This document shows, in pieces, positions 45,760-53,240 of a stretch of DNA of 64,000 nucleotides. Under the pieces are notes generated by a model. That model worked only from the letters and a program-made list of their open reading frames with translations, did not search any database and was not told where the DNA came from. Source of the DNA: RYN-230 sp963793825 (GTDB lineage Bacteria > Actinomycetota > Actinomycetes > Streptosporangiales > Streptosporangiaceae); the NCBI GenBank assembly GCA_963793825.1, contig CAWCBE010000006.1, positions 146,377 through 210,376 on the forward strand. The letters run 5' to 3'. The translations under genes and the position numbers were made by a program. Positions within the stretch are counted from its first letter, which is position 1. Each line of letters starts with the position of its first letter.

Positions 45760-45880
45760 TCACTTTTCGATACTGTGTTCGCATCTACCTGGTGGCCTGT
45801 GCGGTGATTAAGCTTGCTCTGGCCAGCGAGGGAAGAGTCAGTGGTCTTGCCTGTCTCCCACCGGCGGCCTGGGTTAGCCT

Positions 45881-47466
45881 CAATGCCGGGTAGTTAAGGC
45901 CCGGGCGCGGTGCTCAAGGATTGCTGGCGGCGTGTCGCTGGCTTATCTGGCTCATGGCCGCAGACGGTGATTCCCATCGTGGTCACCGGTGTGCTGCGCA
46001 CTGGCCGGTGCGGGTCGGCCTTGTTCCAGCGGGATAGCGGGGATTTGACCTTGCGGACGCTGACGCGGGGCCGGCGGGGCGGCAGCAGGCCGTCCAGGAC
46101 GGCGCGGCCAAGGCGCCCTGGGTCGCGGGCATCGCTGGTGAGCACGCCGTCCGCTCCGGTCACGGTGTCGATGGCGGTTTGCAGGGCGATAGTGAAGCTG
46201 GCCCGGTCGGGGTCGGTGCCGGGGACCGATTCGACGGCGGTGACCATGGCCCTGCGCAGTGCCTGGTAAAGGGCCAGCAGTGCCCAGATCTCCTGCTCCA
46301 GGCCCGCCCGGTCGCCCGAGCGCAGCACCCGGCCGTTCAGGAGGGTGTGCCGCAGCGCCAGGTAGGCGATCTCGTGTTCCCAGCGTTCGTGGTACAGGCG
46401 GATCAGCGCGGCAGCGCTGTAGCGGCGGTGATCGAGCAGGGTGGTGGCCAGCCGGTAGCGGCCGCAGTACCGGGTGCCGTCAGCGCACGTGACGAGGACT
46501 TCAGCTTCGATGATCCGCACCGTCAGGGCTCCGATCCGGGACAAGAATGTGCCGTCCTCGAGCCGGGCCGCGGCTGGCAGCCGGCGGGTGGCGGTCAGCC
46601 GGGCCAGGAACTGGGCTGGCGCTGCGGCGACCGCCTCCAGGAAGCCGGCAGCGTCGAAGCCACGGTCGGTCAGCACCAGCATGTCCCGGGCCAGCAGGTG
46701 CACCAGCTGCCGCGCGTAATCGGTCTCGCCGGTGGCGGGCGGGCCGAAGACCGCGCCGATCAGGGCGCGGGTACCGGTCTCCACCAGGGTCATCAGCTCC
46801 ACGGCCGGGTAGCCGGTCACGCCGAGCGCGGCCTTCATCTTCCCCAGCCAGCCACGGTTCCGCGGCGTGTCTGGCACCTTGATCGAGGTGCAGCCGTCGA
46901 AGGCCACCGTCCGGTACCGGCCGAACCGCACCCCGGGCGTGGACGGCCGGGCCGCCGGCCCGGCCAGCACCTCAAACAGCGCCTTCACCGGGGCGGCGCC
47001 CAGGCGCCGGCGCAAATCCCGGAGCGCCTTCGGCGACGGGGACGGCACGCCAGGCTGCCCGCCCAGCGCGGCAGTCATCTTCTGCCACACGCCGCCGTAG
47101 CCCAGCCCCGGGAACAAGCCCAGCCCGAGCACGAAGTACACCCCGGCCCGGGAGGGAAGATCACGCAGCCGCCGTTCCCGCGTCCGCGTCTCCTCCAGCA
47201 CCGCATCGGCGAGCTCGAACGGAACCTCCCAGGTCAGCTCCCCCAGGTGGCCGGGCGCGAACACACCCGCCGCCACCGTGATCGTATGGGTGATAGTCGT
47301 GACGGCAGCACAGATGGCAGACTGAACGCGCAACGGAGGTCCTCGGCAACGGGCGGTCTTGGTCGATTTCCCGTCTTACCGGACCTCCGTTGCCATGTCC
47401 GCTCAGCCGCGCCAAACCAGGCAAACCGCTTGACGACCGCCCACAGCCCCTAACTACCCGGCATTG
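45881..47466. mobile_element. IS4-family insertion sequence, 1586 bases
   Basis: Bounded by perfect 16-base terminal inverted repeats, CAATGCCGGGTAGTTA at 45881-45896 and its complement at 47451-47466. Flanks are GGGTTAGCC (left) and GGGCTAGCC (right), an apparent 9-base target duplication with one mismatch. It carries one transposase gene whose stop codon lies inside the left repeat. It sits in the 3' end of the GntR gene at 47467. Confidence 0.9.
45894..47333 (-). CDS. IS4-family DDE transposase
   Basis: 479 residues, complete. N-terminal TWEVPFELADAVLEETRTRE (the IS4 transposase N-terminal domain), YGGVWQKMTAALGG, first catalytic Asp in TVAFDGCTSIKVPDT, second in MLVLTDRGFDAAGF, and the IS4 signature with the catalytic Glu in RLYHERWEHEIAYLALRHTL. 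The frame is clean, so the element may be active. Ends at the TAA in the left inverted repeat. GC content is nearer the chromosome average than that of the flanking GntR and MFS genes. Confidence 0.93.
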   Translation of the reverse strand: MRVQSAICAAVTTITHTITVAAGVFAPGHLGELTWEVPFELADAVLEETRTRERRLRDLPSRAGVYFVLGLGLFPGLGYGGVWQKMTAALGGQPGVPSPSPKALRDLRRRLGAAPVKALFEVLAGPAARPSTPGVRFGRYRTVAFDGCTSIKVPDTPRNRGWLGKMKAALGVTGYPAVELMTLVETGTRALIGAVFGPPATGETDYARQLVHLLARDMLVLTDRGFDAAGFLEAVAAAPAQFLARLTATRRLPAAARLEDGTFLSRIGALTVRIIEAEVLVTCADGTRYCGRYRLATTLLDHRRYSAAALIRLYHERWEHEIAYLALRHTLLNGRVLRSGDRAGLEQEIWALLALYQALRRAMVTAVESVPGTDPDRASFTIALQTAIDTVTGADGVLTSDARDPGRLGRAVLDGLLPPRRPRVSVRKVKSPLSRWNKADPHRPVRSTPVTTMGITVCGHEPDKPATRRQQSLSTAPGP

Positions 47467-48233
47467 GGGCTAGCCGGCCGGTTTCCATTGAGAACGTGTT
47501 GCGGTCGGACGGGTAGATCGTGATCGTCACCCGTACCGCGTGGTCGCCGGCGTTCAACGCCCGTCTGGCGGGTCTCGAAGACCGCGATGCGGCCGTCCTC
47601 CGGAAGCCCGAACCGGGCGGCTTCGCCAGGAGTGGGCGCACGAACCGTCATCGTGTCATGAGAGCCGATCTCCTGAACGCTGATCGCATCGGCCAGGTAC
47701 TGGCGAGTTCCCTCTTTGAGATCTTCGACCGCGAGAAGCTTAGTGGCCCCTCGCTCCACAAAGACCATGGGGTAATAACTCGTCTGCATCGACCACAACT
47801 CGTCGTCGATAAGGCGCTCCTGGTGCCGAACCACTACCGCAGCTCTCTCGTCGAGGCGGAGTGCGGCGGCGATGTCTTCCGAAGCTTCCTGGATCTCGAC
47901 GTGCGGCTTGGTCAACGCTAGCCTGCGGTTGCTCGCCACCACGTCTGAGGCGTACGCCGCACCTTCGAACCCACCGAATCCCGTCTCTGTGTTGACGACC
48001 GTCCTGAAGGGATCGATGTTCTTGCGCACCAGTGTGGCGCCACCGGGTTGCTTCTCGACGACCCCTCGGTTCAGCAAGAACTGGATCGCCTGCCTGACAG
48101 TGTTGCGGGATGCCTGGTACGTCGTGCCCAGTTCAGCGTCGGACGGCAGTCGCTCTCCTGCCGCCAGTTCCCCGGACTGGATCTTGCTCTCCAGGTCAGC
48201 AGCGATGGCTCGGTACTTCGGCTCGTCTGCCAA
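47467..48233 (-). CDS. GntR/HutC-type regulator, 3' end cut off by the IS element
   Basis: An N-terminal winged helix (PKYRAIAADLESKIQSGELA, then SRNTVRQAIQFLLNRGVVEK) plus a UTRA effector domain (WSMQTSYYPMVFVERGA). I prefer the TTG at 48233 over the ATG at 48272 because GGGGTGA precedes it and it aligns with the start of the related regulator at 51167. A frameshift near 47575 is needed to reach RVTITIYPSDRNTFSMETG, which matches RVTVTVYRADRNRFIINVG of that paralogue. After METGRLA the frame runs into the IS inverted repeat. So about 25 residues of the original C-terminus are lost and a stop is supplied by the element. The effector-binding core is present. Confidence 0.75.
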
Positions 48234-48286
48234 TGATTCACCCCAGACTCGTAAATCCCTACAATCACACAAGGATCAGCCGGCCT

Positions 48287-48312
48287 GTACCTACCATCTC
48301 TACCGTACCTAC
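48287..48312. promoter_or_regulatory. Direct repeats GTACCTAC upstream of the truncated GntR gene
   Basis: GTACCTAC occurs at 48287 and 48305, 18 bases apart, about 55-80 bases before the regulator's start. Two-turn spacing on one face of DNA is compatible with an operator for this GntR protein. TTGTAGG elements also occur on both sides. Inferred only. Confidence 0.35.
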
Positions 48313-48448
48313 AATAGGGTTTGAACCGGCATTAGGACTAGCTGGATTGGCAGGAATAATCCTTGCTTTCGGCTGCAAGCGTGCCATGCTGAATCTGAGG
48401 GCTGGGCCGGTCCCTCGAACTCGTGATCATTTTCCCGGGCAGACAGGA

Positions 48449-48487
48449 ACGGCGCACCAGGGGCGCTGCTTGCCTCTGGTGCGCCGT
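48449..48487 (-). terminator. Strong hairpin after tiny peptide gene 2
   Basis: ACGGCGCACCAGGGGC pairs with GCCTCTGGTGCGCCGT (16 pairs with one G-T) around a 7-base loop, 29 bases after the stop of the tiny gene. Confidence 0.7.
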
Positions 48488-48515
48488 CGTCCGCCTAAGT
48501 AGCGGAGTACGAGGA

Positions 48516-48584
48516 CTACCAGCCCGTTGGGTCGTAGTGCTCGTAACGGTACTGGTGGGACGGAACGCTATGGCGTTTGGCCAT
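48516..48584 (-). CDS. Tiny peptide gene 2 (22 codons), QYRYEHYDP family
   Basis: ATG 48584 is preceded by AAGGAGGCACC, an excellent ribosome binding site. The product is MAKRHSVPSH followed by QYRYEHYDP and then TGW, stop TAG. It is a paralogue of the peptide at 45450: the positions MAKR, PS and QYRYEHYDP are shared. It lies alone between a promoter (48613) and a strong hairpin (48449), so it is an independent transcription unit of about 150 bases. Neighbours are an MFS exporter upstream and a GntR regulator downstream, all on the same strand. No family known to me. Possible roles: secreted or intracellular signal, modified-peptide precursor, or small regulator. Confidence 0.65.
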   Translation of the reverse strand: MAKRHSVPSHQYRYEHYDPTGW

Positions 48585-48612
48585 GGTGCCTCCTTACGCT
48601 CATAGCAAAAAT

Positions 48613-48641
48613 AACATACCGTCTCGGTAAAAGGCCGGTCA
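48613..48641 (-). promoter_or_regulatory. Promoter of tiny peptide gene 2
   Basis: On the minus strand TGACCG, 17 bases, TATGTT, in an AT-rich patch. The start would be about 22 bases before the ATG, leaving room for just the ribosome binding site. Confidence 0.45.
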
Positions 48642-48720
48642 CTACGTAGCTACTTAAAGTAATCGAGGAACCTTCCGGCGCTGCCGGATCGGTAGCGGGC
48701 CTGAGTCAATGTGCGGCCGG

Positions 48721-50319
48721 TTATGTGGGCTGCCAGCCCATGGCATCAAACTGGCCACACTCTTCCCGGAACTCGTCATTGCCTACTGCGGCCAGATCAG
48801 TACCAGGCGTCACAAGAAGCGGCTCGTGGCCTGAAGCCGGGAGCTGATGCTGTGCAGAAGGCGAGGGCGAGTGCAGGAATGAGATCACCCGGCCCGCCAA
48901 GTCGTTGATTCGCTTCTTCTGTGAAGATGGGATGAATATTTCACCACAGGCAATGGCCAGCGCGGGCAAGACCAGTATGCCAGCGCTGTGGGTGAGGCCG
49001 AGATGAGTGGCGAGCACGCCGTCCAGCAGGGAGGCAAAAGGCTTAGTGCCGGCCCAGGCTATCGCCCACAGTGCGGCGACGCTAGCCACGCTGACCACCG
49101 TCAGGTTCTTCTGGTGCCGCAGGAGCGCAGTCTGAGCAGCGGTTCCCGTGTAGAGGCCGGCGACACCAGCCGCAAAAGCGGCCAGCAGGCTGATCAGAGG
49201 GGAGAATCCGATCGCAAAGATAAAAACCGATACGCTGAGGGCCACGAGTCCAAACGCAGCACGTTTGGACGCTCGCTTCGCATTGTCCTTTTTGGACGTC
49301 AGCGGTATTGAGCCGAGCACGGATCCCCAGCCTAGTGCGGCGATAAAGTAGCCGGCCCAGTGAGCTGAAATCGAGAGCTTAGCCTGGGCGAGTGCCGGAC
49401 TCTGGACAAATATAGGATCATCGGCAAAAGTCACGGCCGCCACGATTGCCAGCAATAGCAGAATTCGGCGGTGCCGTAGCGCGGTCTTAACGCCGTCGGC
49501 TACGTGAGGGCGTCCCGGGTCATCAGGGTCCTTCTGGTCGTGGCGATCCTGCATCTGGCCAGAGGTTTGGTTCGGCAGGGGAAGGACGCTGGCCAGGCAG
49601 AAAGCGAACACGATGAATGAGATCGCGTTGAGTATGAAAATCAGGTCTGGTCCCAGGGAAGCGATCACCAGGACCGACAGTACGGGAGCCAGAGCCCGGC
49701 CGGCATTGTAGGAAACGGAATTCATACGGACCGCGTTCGTGGCGTCCGCCGGCTCCACCAGCATCGGGACCAGTGCGGTCTGCACCGGCAGGGCCAGGGC
49801 GTAGGCTAGGCCAAGGCCGAGGGCGCAGAAAATCAGCGTGTGGACGCCGAGCATTTTGCTGTGGTAGGACCAGGCCATATATATCGCGATGATGGCCGAG
49901 GATCCTTGCGTAAGGATGAGAAGGTTCCTAGTGCCAATCCGGTCCGCTACCACGGCTGACCAGGGACTGACGGCAATCATTCCGGCGAACTGCGCGGAAG
50001 TAATCGCTCCCACGATGAAAACGGAGCGCGTGATTTGATACGCAATCAAGATCTGCGCGGTACTCTGGAGCCACGTGCCAAGATTAGAGGTCAAGCTGCC
50101 GAAAAAAAAGAGACCGAACCTGCACTGACGCAAGAGTGCCCACGAGGAGTTCGCCCAGGGATCAACTCGCACGATTTGCTGGATTTCGTCCGGTTGGCGC
50201 CCGTTGTTGCTATTCTGGCTGTCCGTATCGCCGGAGGGTGCGGCTATCGTGGTAGTGCAGTCGGCGGCAGGCCCCGGTACGCCAGGGCTGCCGGTTGTTC
50301 CGGACATCATGGAACTCAT
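48721..50319 (-). CDS. MFS exporter
   Basis: A 532-residue major facilitator of the MFS_3/enterobactin-exporter type, with about 12 membrane segments. CRFGLFFFGSLTSNLGTWLQ is the typical N-terminal segment of this group, followed by QFAGMIAVSPWSAVVADRIG, which holds the loop 2-3 signature. The N-terminal 60 residues are hydrophilic. There are long His/Asp-rich loops in the middle (QMQDRHDQKDPDD) and at the C-terminus. Its ATG overlaps the stop of the GntR gene at 50316 (ATGA), so the two are one unit and the regulator presumably controls its own exporter. Base and codon use are clearly AT-richer than in surrounding genes, suggesting transfer. Confidence 0.85.
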   Translation of the reverse strand: MSSMMSGTTGSPGVPGPAADCTTTIAAPSGDTDSQNSNNGRQPDEIQQIVRVDPWANSSWALLRQCRFGLFFFGSLTSNLGTWLQSTAQILIAYQITRSVFIVGAITSAQFAGMIAVSPWSAVVADRIGTRNLLILTQGSSAIIAIYMAWSYHSKMLGVHTLIFCALGLGLAYALALPVQTALVPMLVEPADATNAVRMNSVSYNAGRALAPVLSVLVIASLGPDLIFILNAISFIVFAFCLASVLPLPNQTSGQMQDRHDQKDPDDPGRPHVADGVKTALRHRRILLLLAIVAAVTFADDPIFVQSPALAQAKLSISAHWAGYFIAALGWGSVLGSIPLTSKKDNAKRASKRAAFGLVALSVSVFIFAIGFSPLISLLAAFAAGVAGLYTGTAAQTALLRHQKNLTVVSVASVAALWAIAWAGTKPFASLLDGVLATHLGLTHSAGILVLPALAIACGEIFIPSSQKKRINDLAGRVISFLHSPSPSAQHQLPASGHEPLLVTPGTDLAAVGNDEFREECGQFDAMGWQPT

Positions 50320-51167
50320 GATGGGCGCGCCTCCGCTACATTGCGTAGAGTAAGTAAATCCTCATTATTTTTTCCATCAGCTGCGGGCAGCAAACTTTCG
50401 TTGATTGGAACGCTTCCAACGTTGATAATGAAGCGGTTCCGGTCCGCGCGGTAGACGGTGACCGTAACCCGCACCCGGTTCTGGTTCTGGTCGAAGGCGT
50501 CCCGGAAAATCTCGATAACCTGGATGCGCCCATCGGCCGGCAGGTCGAAGAATCGTGTTTCTACAGGATTTGGGCTCCTAACTTCGAGGGCGTCCCGATA
50601 TCCGGCCTGTTCGATACCGCATTCACGCAGGTAGGCAACGGTTCCCTCGTCGATGTCCCCTGGGTCCTCCAGCCGCGGGGCGCGGTCCGCCAATGCCCTG
50701 GGATAGAACGACGTTTGCAGAGACCAGGGCCTCCCATCCACGAAGCGCTGCTCATGCCGGCTGATCACGTCGCTTCCGACCGGGATGTTCAGCGAGTCCG
50801 CCACCTGCTTCGTGGCCTTCTGCAGTTCCACCCGGGTTCCGCTCGTCGTGGCGGTCCGCCCGCTGCGGGCCACCTCGGCGATGTACACGACCCCCTCACC
50901 ACCGCCACTGCCGGTCTCCGGATCTGTGGTCAAGGTGGTGACGATGGGGTTCACCTGCTCGGCCACGAATGTTCCCTTGCCATGCAAGGTGACCACCTGG
51001 CCGCGGATCGCGAGCTGGTTGATGGCGCCACGCACGGTGTTGCGGGAAGCGCGATGCGTTTCCATGAGCTCGTCTTCGGTGGGCAACTGAGCTCCAGGCG
51101 CCAGCTCCCCCGAGTCGATCTTCCCGCGTAGATCGTCGGCTATCTGCCGGTACAGCGGCCCAGCCAT
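50316..51167 (-). CDS. GntR/HutC-type transcriptional regulator
   Basis: 283 residues. An N-terminal winged helix (LYRQIADDLRGKIDSGELAP; SRNTVRGAINQLAIRGQVVT) is followed by a UTRA effector domain (SLQTSFYPRALADRAPRLED) and VRVTVTVYRADRNRFIINVG. It is paralogous to the truncated regulator at 47467. The stop overlaps the MFS start. The ribosome binding site before ATG 51167 is weak (AGGCG). Palindromes upstream at 51262 and 51331 are likely operators. Confidence 0.88.
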   Translation of the reverse strand: MAGPLYRQIADDLRGKIDSGELAPGAQLPTEDELMETHRASRNTVRGAINQLAIRGQVVTLHGKGTFVAEQVNPIVTTLTTDPETGSGGGEGVVYIAEVARSGRTATTSGTRVELQKATKQVADSLNIPVGSDVISRHEQRFVDGRPWSLQTSFYPRALADRAPRLEDPGDIDEGTVAYLRECGIEQAGYRDALEVRSPNPVETRFFDLPADGRIQVIEIFRDAFDQNQNRVRVTVTVYRADRNRFIINVGSVPINESLLPAADGKNNEDLLTLRNVAEARPS

Positions 51168-51260
51168 GATCGCCTGACTCCTCGTATCTGTACGGCCGAG
51201 TCCCAGACGGTCCGGAACCTTCCTCCTGAGGAGGAGCGTTCTTGCGCCTGTCTCGTCCTA

Positions 51261-51344
51261 TTCATTCCAATAACTGGTTTCTCTGGTTTGAAGCCTACAT
51301 CACGGGCTAGGATCCTCCGTAGATGTAAGAGTCATTCCAATGAC
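51261..51344. promoter_or_regulatory. Two palindromic operators upstream of the GntR-MFS unit
   Basis: GTCATTCCAATGAC (51331-51344) is a 6-base palindrome around CC, and TTCATTCCAATAAC (51261-51274) is a close copy 70 bases away. They lie in the 373-base divergent gap (51168-51541) between the regulator and the sigma-like gene. Between them and the GntR start a TCCTCC-TGA-GGAGGA inverted repeat (51221-51235) could form a hairpin in the leader. No strong -35/-10 pair stands out. Confidence 0.5.
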
Positions 51345-51541
51345 CCCATTGGCTGGCTTCAATGAGAGCAGACGTTACACGATCAGCAGGACCGGCGCGG
51401 CGCAGACTCGCCAAGCGTCACGAAGTCGTTCCTGCTGCGACGACCCGAGCAAGACGAGGAGTGGAACAGCGAGATGAGACAGGATCCACCGACCGATCGT
51501 GCCGTCCGGCACCGACCTGACGCCCTACCCGAGGGGAAGCC

Positions 51542-52189
51542 ATGGATCGCCAAGAACTCGCGAGAATAGCCGACATCGCCGCCGACCCCGAGACCTTCCG
51601 GCGCGCCGTGCGGCGCGCGGGCAGCCGGGAACTGGCCCAGGACGCGATCCAGGAGACGGTCCGCGCCATCGCGGAGCGGAAGAGCCATAAGCCCATCGAG
51701 AACCTGGACGGGTTCTTCTACGTAACGCTGATCCACATCATCGATCACCAGCTGGGACGTCCGGCGGCGATCCCGGACCCCGACATCGGCCTGACCTCGG
51801 ACCGGCACCAGTCCCGCAATTCCCTGTTTGCGCAGCCTGCGCCGGTCGAGGGAGACGCGCACCTGAGAATCCTGGCCGCCGCCGTGCTGGCCGCGCTCGA
51901 GAGGGAGCAGGCCCGCGACGGGCTGGCCAGCCTGATCCCCGCGAGGTCCGAGGATCCGGGCCGCTACCGCTCAGCCATGGTCTGGGCGGCGAAAACGATC
52001 TTTTCCTTGCTCGTCGAGGGCTACGTGACTGCCCCCGACTGGAACGCCATTCTCAAGACCTCTTACCCGCAGTGGTGCGATGAGCCAGGCCTGGCCCCCG
52101 ACGCCAGAGACCAGCGGCTCAGCCGGGCCCGCCGGGACGTGCAGCAACTGCTCCGCTCCGTCCTGTCCCGAGACGAACTCGCCTCCTGA
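51542..52189 (+). CDS. Sigma-factor region-2-like protein
   Basis: 215 residues from ATG 51542, which follows GAGGGGAAGCC. The segment FRRAVRRAGSRELAQDAIQE, then NLDGFFYVTLIHIIDHQLG resembles region 2 of ECF sigma factors (the helix pair that binds the -10 element). The second half has no clear region 4 helix-turn-helix; it contains a Trp-rich middle (AMVWAAKTIFSLLVEGYVTA). It may be a divergent sigma-like regulator or only a helical fold look-alike. First gene of the uncharacterised set running to 57.1 kb. Confidence 0.4.
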   Translation: MDRQELARIADIAADPETFRRAVRRAGSRELAQDAIQETVRAIAERKSHKPIENLDGFFYVTLIHIIDHQLGRPAAIPDPDIGLTSDRHQSRNSLFAQPAPVEGDAHLRILAAAVLAALEREQARDGLASLIPARSEDPGRYRSAMVWAAKTIFSLLVEGYVTAPDWNAILKTSYPQWCDEPGLAPDARDQRLSRARRDVQQLLRSVLSRDELAS

Positions 52190-52314
52190 ATCCCGGGCAG
52201 CCCACGGCCCGCGGTTCCACTCCGCATAAATCACGAAGGTGTGGTGGCCATGGCTGTCAGGTTTCGGTGCGGCGAATCTCTATCACCCAGAGACCGCTCC
52301 GGAAGGAGGCCGAG

Positions 52315-53178
52315 GTGACCGTCACTACTCCGGCGGACCCCGCCATCCCAGACCCCCCCGATCCCGAACGCCCTGACCCCGAGCGCCTGGCCGTGGCCGG
52401 CGTAGCCAGCTGGCTTCGCGAGGACCGGGCCGCCGCCGAGGAGCATGAGGAAGCGATGCGCGCCGACTCTTACTGCCGTGAGATGCGGCGGCGCCGGGAC
52501 GCTGCCGACCGTGCTCTCAGTGACGTCCGCGCCCGCGTGTCCGGGCTCATCGACAAGCACAACCTGGATGGCCGCAGGACGCTCGCGTTCTGGCTGGGCA
52601 GCGCCTTCGTGGCCGCCCTGGTCGTCCTGGACGCGATCCCGCTGAACTGGGCCGCCCAGGCCTTCGATCTCAACAACGCCGATAGCTGGCTGGTGACTCT
52701 CATCCTGCTGGTGGCGTCGGTCGGGGCGATGGCCGGGCTGGAAGCGACCCGCCAGGACTCCCGCCGCTATGCGGTGCTGGCCGCCGTCACGCTGACCGCC
52801 TACGCCGGGCTGGTCGCGCTGCGTACTTCGTTCCTGATTACGGTGGCCGGCGAAGGTCCTGCCGCCGCCCTCCTGCAGGCGGTCGTGCTCAGCGCGATCT
52901 CCGCAGGCCTGGTCTTCCTCGGTTCGGCGGTGATGGCCCGCACGCGGACGCTCCGCCTGACCCGGGCCCTGGCCGCCGCCCGCCGGGCCCGGCGTGCGCG
53001 GCAAGCCAGCGAAGCGGCCTGGCGGCGGGCCGAGGAGAAGCTCGAGCGGCACCTGGGTGTGCTGCGCCGGCAGCTGGGCACGCAGCCTCTGTACTCCGCG
53101 GTCCCCGCCGGGTTGACCCACTCCGAATGGGTGGAGATCCTGGAGCGTGCCCTCCGTGCCCAGTTCACGAAGCGGTGA
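52315..53178 (+). CDS. Membrane protein with N- and C-terminal coiled regions
   Basis: GTG 52315 follows GGAAGGAGGCCGAG. 287 residues. A Pro/Asp/Glu-rich N-terminus and a charged helix (RAAAEEHEEAMRADSYCREM) precede four to five membrane segments (TLAFWLGSAFVAALVVLDAI; WLVTLILLVASVGAMAGLEA; YAVLAAVTLTAYAGLVAL; ALLQAVVLSAISAGLVFLG). A basic, Ala/Arg-rich coiled region closes the protein. No family recognised. Architecture suggests a membrane scaffold. It is followed 62 bases later by the unknown 442-residue protein. Confidence 0.6.
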   Translation: MTVTTPADPAIPDPPDPERPDPERLAVAGVASWLREDRAAAEEHEEAMRADSYCREMRRRRDAADRALSDVRARVSGLIDKHNLDGRRTLAFWLGSAFVAALVVLDAIPLNWAAQAFDLNNADSWLVTLILLVASVGAMAGLEATRQDSRRYAVLAAVTLTAYAGLVALRTSFLITVAGEGPAAALLQAVVLSAISAGLVFLGSAVMARTRTLRLTRALAAARRARRARQASEAAWRRAEEKLERHLGVLRRQLGTQPLYSAVPAGLTHSEWVEILERALRAQFTKR

Positions 53179-53240
53179 AATCGCTCACCAAGCCCCCGCT
53201 TGACCGGCCCAGACGGCGTCAAGTGGGGGAAGCTGCTGCC

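Noticed and set aside
45602..45811. A 69-codon plus-strand frame upstream of the tiny peptide gene
   Set aside because: No ribosome binding site, no recognised features, and it overlaps the opposing promoter; probably chance in the lower-GC gap.
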